DNA of 20,724 nucleotides from Trebouxia sp. TZW2008 (lineage: Eukaryota; Chlorophyta; Trebouxiophyceae; Trebouxiales; Trebouxiaceae): the NCBI GenBank assembly GCA_002118135.1, contig BDIU01000270.1, positions 1 to 20,724 on the forward strand. Direction: 5' to 3'. Of this stretch, positions 9,501 through 18,493 are shown piece after piece. Positions within the stretch are counted from its first letter, which is position 1. Each line of letters begins with the position of its first letter. Both the position numbers and the translations under genes were made by a program. Below the pieces are notes generated by a model. That model saw nothing but the letters and a program-made list of their open reading frames with translations, did no database searches and was not told the DNA's origin.

Positions 9501-11727
9501 GTAAACACTGCAGTGTGCTTGTTAGAGACAGAATGGTAGCAGACAAGAAACCTGTGCGAGGGCGCAAGCTGTCATGAACGTGCAAGGAAATTGCACAGTC
9601 TGTGATGCAAGCATAGTGTTGCAAGTTCACTCACAGTGGATGAAGTCTGGGTGCTTGGTGGAGGCTTGACCCTGCTTGAAACTGGTGCTTTGTCTCTGAG
9701 CTGGGACTGGCATATTACACTGGATGAGCTACCCATAATGGCTTCAACCTGTATGCAAGCACCAAAGAACTGGTAGCATCAGTTTCTTGCATGGGCTACA
9801 GTCCAGAGATACATACACTGTTGAAGCAGCAAAGCACAAGCGATTGAGAATTGGAGCATACTTGCAACTCAACAAGCTCTTGCAGTGAGATCTCCCGCCT
9901 GCTGTATCGACCTTCTAGGCTGTCGTCAACCTACGTTCCGATGAGACGTAATCAGAGGGTCCGGCATCCAGTGTGACGCCGTGCATACCAAGAAGCCAAA
10001 AACTCACAGCATTGACATGACATGCATGGCAAAATCTTTTGCTTGATTGCAGTCTGTGAAGAGCACTGCAATGGAGTGCTCTTTCCGGCCATGCTCAAGC
10101 TGTTGTGGTTGAGCTAATATGAATAAGAAGAACAGTGGACCTGTGGGTTCTGTTGATGGTCTGCATGCTGAGAAGATCTAGCTGCTTGGTCTTGAGATGC
10201 AGTGCCAGCTTGCTGCCTCTCTGCAATTTCCTGCTTACGCAGCCACTTCTGCCAAAGCAACCATCAAGGTTCAGTTGAGCATCTTCACGCTGGCAATGCC
10301 GTGATGTGTCCAGACATTCATTTGCGTATGAGCAGTGAATCACTTTGTACAATACTCAACTCGCAACACATTATATGCAATACACAGCATTGGAAAGAAT
10401 GCACCACTGAGATGCAGTGTCAATTATGAAATATGCAACACATTGCGGCCAATCTGTAATGCCCAATACGCGAGTATTTCACAGTATCAATCAATGAACC
10501 AAAGAGTATGGTGATTTACTGCATATGAGGCACGCTTGAGCAGGTCTACCTGTTGTGCAGAGTCTTTGGCTTGAGTACCCATGTGGGGATTGGATGCCTG
10601 TCCCCCTAATTTGATCTGCTGCACACAATCATACATTGGATTGTTAAGAACACTTTTGCCATTTATTGCAATGCCAATGAAAGGTGAGCACATGCTACAT
10701 TCAGCAATCAGCCTACCTTGTGGCCTGATGCCCAGCCTTGTCCAGCCTTACCATGCAGATCTTTCTTGGGTTGCTGATTTGCCTTTGGCCAGTTTTTCAC
10801 AGGTCTAGCACCCTGTACATGAAAAGCGGATTGGCCGGTTGGTCATCAAACAAAGACATCAGCTCAAGCTTGGTCACTTACCACAACAGCAGCAGCAGGG
10901 ATCAGCTCACTTCTGCCATGGTTACTCTGCGGCACAGATGCTTTCAAAACACTGCTTGTAGCAGTGACTGACTGGCTGCTGCATGGCTGAGGTGATGTTT
11001 CAAGCTGTACACCAGACTGCCTCTCTTGCACACAACCTTGAGCGTAAGCACCAGTTTCAAACCCAGCCATGACAACCAAAGTGTTATCTGAAGCAGACAC
11101 ATCAGCAGACTGACAGAAGTCAGATGAGGCAATTCGCAGCACTGCTGCATCAGGGTTGGCTGTTTGACCTGAGGCCACAGGCTGCACACTGTCCACATTT
11201 GCTGAGACACTGCCTGTGCTAGGCTCTGGACAGAGCCCATTGCTGGTGTGCGTGGAGACAGCTGCAAGAGCTGCTTTGGAAAATGATAATGGGGTGCTAG
11301 TCCTGGGTGCGTTAGAGACCCTGATTGCTGCATGAACTTCGTGTTGGTTTAGGGTGGCAGAATCAGCGTCTTGCTCAGGATTATCTGCGATGTGAAAAAC
11401 GTGCTCAGCAGAACCCGCTTCCACCGCCGAGTCTGCATTGGCAAGCTGCCACGCCCCACTGCCATTTTGCTGAGCAGCACACGCTGCTGCTCTGGGCTTA
11501 TGCCAAGTTTCTACAGCGTCTGAAGCTGCGTTGTTTACATCTGTGAGGGTTGCAAGTCCGACTGGGCAGGAGAACGGGATGTTCGCAGCTGGATATGGCG
11601 CAGGCACTTCCTGGGGACGGGTGCCAGCTTCGCTTGTGCTGGCATCATAGTCAGCAGGTGCTTTCGCTGCGTTGTTTCTGTTGAACAAATCCTTCACCCT
11701 GCGCGACAGCCATTTAAAGCGGCCCAT
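6442..11727 (-). CDS. Large unrecognised gene of about 17 exons with a disordered N-terminus
   Basis: Exon 1 (11727-10882, 282 codons) starts MGRFKWLSRRVKDLFNR, a basic amphipathic helix, and continues as Ser/Ala/Pro/Asn-rich, probably disordered sequence to a GTAAGT donor. Phase-consistent exons follow at 10812-10717, 10618-10550, 10248-10141, 10099-10008, 9919-9862, 9748-9635, 9345-9268, 9138-9040, 8757-8695, 8626-8483, 8351-8302, 8203-8080, about 7933-7756 and 7453-7252. Eleven junctions are phase 0. Readable pieces include KWLRKQEIAERQQ, FTDCNQAKDFAMHVMSMLLE, KRPFKELSKRGRIHELGKAM, FWQRQEEVQLGRLWEYYKL and NLKAVRRMLEQQRGVCIANY. A Pro-rich last part (about 6846-6442) reads KLPTLVHCQNAKPLQQYW and ends at a stop at 6442 if unspliced. 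Total is roughly 850-900 residues, with no membrane segment. I recognise no family. The 8351/8203 junction and everything after 7252 are uncertain. Confidence 0.6.
8375..8458. repeat. Two tandem copies of a 42-base unit in an intron
   Basis: The 42-base unit beginning agcttatatgtgttacgatg occurs at 8375-8416 and again at 8417-8458, with only a few mismatches (ggattagg against gaactagg). A partial third copy (agcaacatcag) follows. It lies in the intron of the large minus-strand gene between the exons ending at 8483 and starting at 8351. It looks like recent slippage or unequal exchange. Confidence 0.85.
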
Positions 11728-12055
11728 GGGCGTTGAGGCTCACAAATTATCACACGCTCTTCATTGCGGTCTTCGAATTCAGTGCGGTCAATGAACTCTT
11801 TTGACGGAGATCTGCACAGCTTTCTGTCCTGCAAAATCAAATTCTGGGGATTTGACAGCGCAACTAAGCATCCCCAGCAAAATAGAACTTTGGTCAAACT
11901 TTGGCGTGAGCTTCGCCATAATCTTTCAGCGACGTAGGCCGGTAAGTTGCAAGCTGTTCAACGCTGCATCTTCAGGGTTGCCCTCGAAGAGAGCATCTGA
12001 GGCTATCATCTCCTATGTCGTTCGCAATCTGCGGATCTTGACAGGTCCTCTCGCG
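11728..12055. promoter_or_regulatory. Divergent promoter between the large minus-strand gene and the kinase gene
   Basis: The two ATGs at 11727 (minus) and 12056 (plus) face away from each other across 328 bases, so they share their upstream DNA. CG dinucleotides are more frequent here and in both first exons than in the introns. A plus-strand frame is open from 11801 into the kinase first exon, so the kinase could start further upstream. I chose 12056 because MSLSLPFSLLKRWCKPTRE is the last in-frame ATG before the conserved part. No TATA element was recognised. Confidence 0.45.
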
Positions 12056-15000
12056 ATGTCTCTCTCGTTGCCTTTTTCACTGTTGAAGCGCTGGTGCAAG
12101 CCGACCAGAGAACGCCCGGAGAATCGGCTGAATGGGCTGGCTGTCATTCTGGAAAGTGACTTGCATTTGGCCAACAAAGACAGGTATCCTGCGGTCTGGA
12201 ATCGTGGAGACTTTGCTCCTGTGTTGGGGCTTGCTCGCGGTCAACTCGCATCAGAAGGCTGCATTGAGGTGATGACCGACGGTGGCCGCTCCCTTCCCAC
12301 ACGCTACTTGCCTGACGTACAAAATGGCAGCTGCCAGCTGGGGGTTGGTGGGTGCTGCACCACAGTGGAGCGGTACGGCTGACCTGAGGGATTGCTATTA
12401 TGCTAGGCTTTGCTTTTGTTGGCTGATGCTGATTTTGCTGCGTTGCTTCAGTTTCTACAACGCCACCACGAACCAGGTTGTGGCTGTCAAGAAGATGCCT
12501 AAGAAGTATCGCAAAAGGCTCGGCAACATCCTCCACAATGAAGGAGAAATGCTGTCCATAGCCCTCGGTCTGAAAGTACCCAGGATAGTCAAGCCTATTC
12601 ATACTGCGCACGCCCCTGGTGGCATGGACTGCCTCCTCCTTGAGTGAGCAAGCTTTTCAACTACTGCTACTGCTGTGCTGCTGCTGCTGTGCAGAATGAC
12701 AACAGCAAACCTGTCCTGGCACTGAATTGACATTTTGTTTTGCAGGCTGGTGCAAGGTACACCTCTGTTTAACCTCGTGCCCTCCACTGCTCAGTCAACG
12801 CCTGCAATGGAGGCACAGATGTTGCCAATTGCTGCGCAGCTTGCAGAGGTGAGTGTGCAAAGTTTGTTCACTCAGTGCACGCTTCCCCATGCTGCTAAGT
12901 CATGTTTACTAAGTGATGCAAATCTTGTTCATCTTGCCTGTCTGACCATTCACAGGAACACCTGGTTGCTACTGCACCCCTCAGTGCATGCATGCCTGGT
13001 CCCTGCTCTGGTCAACAGGGCATATTTGAAATGATGGCATGCAATCAAAAGAACTGTTTCTAGATTAGAGGCATTTGCATGCAGCTTGGTCAGTCATGCA
13101 TGTTTGTTTGGCCAATTCAGCCACAGGTGCTTTTGTTTGTTGTGCAGACGATGTGCTATCTTCACACCAGCAGCAACATCTGCCATATGGACATCTCGCC
13201 AGCAAACATCATGTTCAACCCGCTTAAGAGCAGCTCATGGAACTCAGTGACTCTCATAGACTTTGGCTTTGCCCAGGAGACTGATGCAGGTATCACAATA
13301 CAATGAGTCAGACTTTGTATGTTCAAAGCTATCAAACTCATTGACGTAATAGCCTCTAGTCATATTCGATCTGTTCTAGCTGCAGAACAGCTTCCAGTCA
13401 TGCATGCTGCATATGTATACCAGGGGTTGCTTGTTTCATGCTTACCATGGTACGATCCTGAGCTTTCAAGCACTCAAGCAGTGCATGCTGAAACCTCACC
13501 AACTTGCCAGCTGCCAACATGCCGGTCTCAACAGTGACAGCAAGTACCGTGCTATGCCTGTGCCCATCTAGTCGCTGGGTCTCAGCGCGAGCCTCTAAGG
13601 ACGCAGAATTGCCTTCTTGCAAACGACGGGGCGCACTGCTTCATTGCTCTGTGTAAATCATCACACGCAACTCAGACGTTGGTCTTCAATAAACAGGCAG
13701 CGCACAGCTGATGTGTTGACAAAGCTTCTATCAAACAGGGTTTGCAATTGGCATGTGCAGCAGCTGTTTGGCAAGTGTCTGAAACGAATGCTATGGCTAC
13801 AGGCCTTGACAAGTATATGGTGGACTTGACCATTGAGGACGTCAAGCCCCCTGGCTGCACTCCGCCTTATGCAGCCCCAGAAGTGTTGACTTCCATTCAG
13901 ATGCAGCTTGAGAGTAGTGAATATCATCCACATCCACTGTATGTCAATGGAGCTGCAGCTGACATGTGGTCATTGGGATGTGTGCTGTATGAGTTGCTGA
14001 CTGGTACAAAGCCTTTCCTGCCAAAGCAGCCTCAGGTTGCTGCTGACATAGTGCCATCATGCGTACCCTCTGAAGCCAGGGAGCTGTGGCGTGTGCAGGA
14101 AGCTTGGCATGAAGTGCTCATGGACTGGGTGCGTCGCTGTCTGCTCATGTCTGCCATCTGTATGTGAGTGAGTGTTTGTCTCTGTCTATCTGTCTCTGTC
14201 TGTGTGTGAGCATGTCTGAGTGAGTGGGTGCTCGTCTCTGTCTATCTGTCTCTTTGTGAGTGTGGTTCTTGAAAGCACTTTTTCTGCAGTCTCAGCTCAT
14301 GTATTGTATCATTCAGCAGTGCTTTGCCACACTTGATCTGTAGCACTGCAATCTGTAGCACTGCAATCTGTAGCACTGCAATCTGTAGCACTGCAATCTG
14401 GACCTGATCTGGCCAATCAGGTGCCAACTCAAAAGTCCGCACTGCATTTTGTGCAAGGCAGACTCCATTTGTGTAATCAGTTGAGATGACGTCACAAGTT
14501 ACTTCTTGCAGAATCGTGCTGTGAAGGCAGCACCTGATCAAGACCCCAGCAACTTAGATCACCCTGTGATGAACAGACTGCGACAATGCAGTGCCAACCC
14601 AGACTTGGCTGCGGGCTTCTTCAGCATGCTTTTGCACCCTATGGCATTTGGGCGGTGTCCAGTCGAGATCCTGATGCATCCATACTTGTCAGAGCAAGTT
14701 GAAGCCATGCCGTGTCCAGGTATGACATCACAAAATGACCTTGCCGCATCCCAAGATGTTTTGGACATCAACAGTGCTCACCATGTTGCAGTCATATGTG
14801 CGAGGAACCAGATACATTGCCATATTTTCACTGCATCTTAGCTGAACATGTATGACTGTTCCTCTGCAGCTTTTGTCCTGAACGACATACATACACAGAG
14901 AGTGTTGCATCAGCACCAAGCAGTTCTGCAGCAATATTGACTGTGACTGGTTCTTGTACAGGCAAGCACTTTGATGAGGAGCTGAAGGTAGACTACAGTG

Positions 15001-15409
15001 ACAGCGAGAGCGCGTCATCAAATGACTCTGAGGACTCATCCCCTACATCAAAGGCTTACGCATCTGCTCACTCTTGTCCCACACAGACTGCAGCAGCATC
15101 GTCATCTGCACCCATTGGTACAAACCACAATGCACCTTCAACCACTTCAGCCGCTTCAGCCAATTCTGTCTCCAACACATCGGACATTGCTGCATCACTG
15201 CAGAGCTCTCCAGATGTGCATGCCAACAGTGGTGATGGCACTTGCCTGGCAGCATATGACGCTCACACATCATCAACACAGCCACCTTTCCCTGCCAAGT
15301 AAGTTTTGCATATGCAACTAAACAATGGTTGTATGTTTGGGTAAATGATGGCTTCCATACGTCGCAGCTGGGTGCGTGACCCATTCTTTTTTCTGCTAGG
15401 CCAGCTTGA
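12056..15409 (+). CDS. Divergent protein kinase with an acidic, Ser-rich C-terminal tail
   Basis: Exons are 12056-12268, 12452-12643, 12746-12848, 13148-13289, 13761-14128, 14512-14719, 14962-15298 and 15400-15409, about 520 residues. Kinase landmarks come in order: a degenerate glycine loop (LARGQLASEGCIE), the ATP lysine in VVAVKKMPKK, a likely C-helix Glu in ILHNEGEML, the catalytic loop HMDISPANIM, DFGFA, PPYAAPEV and ADMWSLGCVLYELLTGTKPF. The Asp and Asn of the catalytic loop and the DFG Asp are present, so it may be active. HMD replaces HRD, making it non-RD, so control by activation-loop phosphorylation is less likely. The tail reads DYSDSESASSNDSEDSS and then Ser/Thr/Ala-rich sequence, ending FPAKPA after a last intron with a strong GTAAGT donor and a TTTTTTCTGCTAG acceptor. 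All junctions match in phase except exon 1 to 2, which is off by one base. Substrate and subfamily are not recognisable. Confidence 0.8.
14163..14265. repeat. Duplicated TCTG/GTGA-rich simple sequence in a kinase intron
   Basis: Two similar stretches of about 50 bases, near 14166 and 14219, each hold gagtgagtg, then ctctgtctatctgtctct and then tgtgag. They lie at the start of the intron beginning at 14129. This is low-complexity sequence with no coding capacity. Confidence 0.7.
14341..14400. repeat. Four exact copies of a 15-base unit in a kinase intron
   Basis: The unit tagcactgcaatctg is repeated four times without a mismatch in exactly 60 bases, with a partial match (gatctg) just before. 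It lies in the intron 14129-14511. Perfect identity suggests a recent, length-variable minisatellite. Confidence 0.95.
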
Positions 15410-15689
15410 ATGCTGTTATCTCATGTGGTGACAGTGTTTGATGCTCACAAATGTACACATCAATGTTTTCATGTACTGCGTCAGAGAGACCAAAGTTAGC
15501 ATCGTCAAGATGTGGTGTCAGGGCATGCGTTTATCACTTCAAATGCAGCCAGACTGCGCAATCGTGCAAATGCAGTGCATGCTTGACATCCATTGTTTCT
15601 CATCCAGTTGTCAATTGAACGGCATGTGTAGGGGCGTAGGTTGTTTGTGAAATGTTCAATGCCTGATTGAGTGTATATATTTGCATGAT

Positions 15690-15694
15690 TGTAA
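15690..15694 (+). terminator. Possible TGTAA poly(A) signal of the kinase gene
   Basis: TGTAA is the usual poly(A) signal in volvocine and related green algae. This copy lies about 280 bases after the kinase stop at 15407-15409 and before the next inferred start at 15769. The motif is short, so the call rests on position alone. Confidence 0.35.
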
Positions 15695-15768
15695 GCTAAA
15701 ATCATTGTGCTGAATGCAATCGTCGCTGCATAAAAATGATTGTGACTGTAGGCACGCTATCATCAGAG

Positions 15769-16311
15769 ATGTCATTGGCTGGTGCAGCTATGCGGCAGAT
15801 GCAGTCTGCAACGTTTGCTTGGGTTTCAAGACAAGTTTCATTGCCATCAAGCATTTTGGGACTGGGTGATGCAGCTGCAAAGCATGAGTGTAAGTCCTGC
15901 ACCTATCAGCAGCTTACGTATGCCATGCAAGTGAATGACAATTGCCTGATTTTTGTTGTCAATGTATGCAGAGGTTGCAATGCTGATTTGTGTGTTCCTT
16001 GCATGGTTGGTTTGTGCATGCTGCAATGTAGAAATCTCTTTTGTGTTGAAACCTGATCAGCTTCTGCTGCACAAAACATGGTCACCTGGGACAATCACAT
16101 TGCTGCCTTCTTCAAATATGCAGACATGTCTGCTGTTGCATCAGCTCTGACTGCATGCAGCTCATGCATAATGTCATCACTCATGGTGTGTACTTCGTGC
16201 CTACAGGCCTTCGGTGACTCATGTGTCTTGCTATACATTTGGGAGCACATATCCAAATGCAAAGCATCAATACCTAGCTGGCACAACTGTGATTGCGGCT
16301 ATGGAATTTGA
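15769..16311 (+). CDS. Tentative plus-strand gene, unrecognised, possibly organelle-targeted
   Basis: The first block (acceptor at 15751, or first ATG at 15769) reads MSLAGAAMRQMQSATFAWVS and ends KHE before a GTAAGT donor at 15890 in phase 1. The second block starts at 16061 after CTGATCAG in matching phase and reads SAAQNMVTWDNHIAAFFKYA. It stays open through helical, Ala/Ser/Cys-rich sequence and IWEHISKCKASIPSW to a TGA at 16309-16311. The N-terminus is rich in Ala, Ser, Met and Arg without acidic residues at first, which would suit an organelle presequence. I recognise no family. The gene may not end at 16311: exons could continue past the poly-C gap toward 18493. The two-block join is supported by splice consensus and phase, the ends are not. 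Confidence 0.4.
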
Positions 16312-16329
16312 CCCCTACAGCATGCCCTG

Positions 16330-16430
16330 AACTTGGAGCACCCCCCCTTGCCCATACCCCTTGACCCACCCCACCCTCCCCTGCCNNCCTTCACCCCCCC
16401 CCCCCTCCCCTGCCCCCCCCCCCTCCAACT
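16330..16430. other. Poly-C low-complexity tract with a two-base assembly gap
   Basis: Runs of C up to 13 long, broken by t, a and g, surround the two undetermined bases at 16386-16387. The tract could confuse polymerase and assembler alike; its length and the frame across it should not be trusted. An open frame across it encodes only Pro-rich filler and is not taken as a gene. Confidence 0.8.
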
Positions 16431-16514
16431 ACACCGTACCACCATCTATCGCCCATGTAGCCTCACCAGCAGCTACTGTGTCAGCGTCTTGAAGCCTTTT
16501 ACGCCCAGCCTTAC

Positions 16515-17009
16515 CTAGATCTCTCTCAGAAAGCGTCTGGACCCATGTCCTCATCAGAGTTTGAGCCTCTCTTTGATCTTCCGCAGCCATGAGGATGAAA
16601 TGCGCAGCCAGCCTGCGCCCTTTCTTGAGATGTAGTTGTTCTTGAATCTCAACTAGTTGCATTCTGAAGCTCTACATGAACAATCCATCAGCGGCAAAGT
16701 ATGATGCCCACCAGCAGCAAGGTTTCATGCCCACTGATTCTCCCGTCAGTGCTGCCAACAGACCTCAACTCAAGTTACTTGAGCCCTGTCAACCTGTGCT
16801 GGCTTGAGCTGATGTTGTGAGCCATTGTCAGCCCAAACTTGGCTCAGCTTCAAAAGTTTTGCACACTGGGTTGCTGTCTCTGCTTGAACAAGTCTCGCCC
16901 GCTTTAGCAATTGAGTCTGTAGCTCTGCTGAGTCTTTTAGCTTCAGAACGGCACAGACAGGCAGCAGCTCTCCTGTGCCGGCAAAGTTGGGTGGAGGCGC
17001 CCAGCTGCT
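16515..17009 (-). CDS. Possible minus-strand coiled-coil exons, strand uncertain
   Basis: An open frame at 17009-16779 reads ELQTQLLKRARLVQAETATQ and KLLKLSQVWADN. With a donor CAA|GTAACT it joins in phase 0 to an exon at 16671-16515 after CATGTAG, which reads RMQLVEIQEQLHLKKGRRLA and MRTWVQTLSERDL up to a GTAAGG donor. Both are strongly helical and charged, as in coiled coils. A further minus-strand frame near 17391-17221 (ERMAWDQAVLIVMAELSHIY) may belong to it. Against this, the plus strand of the same DNA is also open, for example LLSLLEQVSPALAIESVALL up to a GTAAGG donor at 17072, and QQLLCQRLEAFYAQPYLDLS after 16456. Only one strand is likely to be right at each place. No family is recognised. 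Confidence 0.3.
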
Positions 17010-17071
17010 TCACCCTCTCTGCCAGCTGCCAATGCTCCAGGCATCAGCTGCAGACAGCAGTCAGACTCAAA

Positions 17072-18248
17072 GTAAGGAGTGTTCAAACCCTGTCAAGGTG
17101 CTTGTCTTGCTTGACTGACGCACATGATGTGTCTTGTCAGTTTCCTCTTGTCAAACATGCAAAGCACATTTTACAGCATGCAAAGCTCTCCCACAGCACA
17201 TTTCTATGTAAACGCGCGTTCATACAGCTGCCATGCGCAAAAGATCATTGATCACTATCAAAAGGTGGGGTTTGTGCTTGTAGGTGCCGCCAGCCTGACC
17301 CTCACAGCTGCAACCAGCGTAAATATGGCTCAGCTCAGCCATCACAATTAGCACTGCCTGATCCCAGGCCATTCTTTCCTGTGAGCACATCCTAGCTGAA
17401 TGCACAGTGTTGATATGAGAGGTCTTAGCAGCGCAATTTTGCACTCACGGTCGCTCGGAGTCTAGGCTAGCAAACCTTTCACCGCTGAAGATGTGTATGG
17501 CCTTGATCTAGACAAGGAGAGCTCAACAGCGCTACTCTGAGGTCGCTGGATTGCTCAAAGAGGATGCAAAGTGTCCAGGCTAGCTGGGCAAGAACTCCAG
17601 ATTGTATAGTTTCAACCCTGGCTGTACAATGCCAGGCTGCTTCTGCTCACAAAGGCTCCCCACCATGATGCCTCACAGAATACAAATTTCTTGCCTTTCT
17701 TTTCTTTTGCAAGCCAGTAGCTGTTACTATTACTCAGGAGTGACGGCTTGGCAGGCGCTGACCATCTGAGGCATGATTCGCACTCTGCCAAGCCTGTCAA
17801 TACCTGTATGTTACTGTATCGCTTTTTGCCTTTGATATGCGCTTGTGTCCAACACTGTGTGAGGCTGGCAGCTGATATATACAGCATTGAAGTGTTTGAA
17901 GGCCTACAGCAGCAACAACATAGCCAAAGATCGCATTTCTGTGGTGCAGTTGTTCAGATGCGCATAGCAATAATCTGTGTCTGATTACGCAGCATAGACA
18001 GCATGACAAGAGCATGCTGTCTCATTGACTTGCCAGGTGACACATGTGCTTGAACGTAGTCTGCTTGGTTTTTTACAAGCTACAAGTATTTCAAAAGTGT
18101 GAGGCAAGCTGCTATCTTTTCAGCCTTTCATACATCGCCCTTGCCGCTTCATCTCCCATACAGCTGTTAAAGGGTTTGTGTTAGGTATCACAGAAGGATG
18201 CATTGTAACATCCACAGTTGCATGTCATGCAATGAGGTTTGCCCACAG
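17072..18248. other. Unresolved stretch between tentative exons
   Basis: Several short frames on the plus strand have fair splice sites (for example SCHAQKIIDHYQK near 17230-17265 and SAQPSQLALPDPRPFFP near 17325-17379, each with an acceptor before and a donor after), but their phases do not chain. A frame near 17873-17945 reads DIYSIEVFEGLQQQQHS. They may be exons of the gene ending at 18493. Nothing here is firm. Confidence 0.25.
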
Positions 18249-18493
18249 AGATTCAGGCCAAGGATTGCAAGCACGATGTCATGCAGCAAAAACTTCTGCA
18301 TGCCTGCCTGGCTCTCGCTGTCAATCCATATTGCATCCCAGATGTGTTGCTTCAACACATTCTGCCGTTCAATTACAAGTCGTGCAACAGTGTTGCATCA
18401 GTGTTTGTGATCCACCAATTTGATCCACCAAGAAGTTTGACGGTCATGTATGTCATGCCAGCATCTCAAGTACGCCGCTGGCGCTCCTTATAG
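18249..18493 (+). CDS. Terminal exon of an unrecognised plus-strand gene
   Basis: After a GTTTGCCCACAG acceptor the frame (phase 1) reads EIQAKDCKHDVMQQKLLHAC, then LALAVNPYCIPDVLLQHILP and VIHQFDPPRSLTVMYVMPAS, ending RRWRSL-stop (TAG at 18491-18493). The other plus-strand frames and all minus-strand frames here are either broken or much poorer, so the strand is well supported. A GTACGC donor at 18470 is a possible alternative to reading to the stop. The mix of hydrophobic, helical and Pro-containing stretches looks like a soluble domain; no family is recognised. It may be the end of the gene that starts near 15769, which would make that gene span the assembly gap. Its 3' end overlaps the coding end of the CREST-type gene on the other strand. 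Confidence 0.5.
18373..18377 (-). terminator. Possible TGTAA poly(A) signal of the CREST-type gene
   Basis: On the minus strand TGTAA occurs about 90 bases after the stop at 18466-18468. It lies inside the opposite-strand exon 18249-18493, so the 3' UTR would be antisense to that exon. Supported by motif and distance only. Confidence 0.35.

Noticed and set aside
14242..14541. Minus-strand frame with a repeated IAVLQ unit
   Set aside because: The repeat is simply the 15-base minisatellite in a kinase intron translated on the wrong strand.
15300..15302. TAA as the kinase stop codon
   Set aside because: It is part of a GTAAGT donor; a polypyrimidine-rich TTTTTTCTGCTAG acceptor at 15399 joins in phase and gives FPAKPA-stop instead. 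Either way the protein ends within two residues.
16333..16518. Plus-strand Pro-rich frame across the poly-C tract
   Set aside because: It consists of low-complexity C runs around undetermined bases; the frame has no meaning there.
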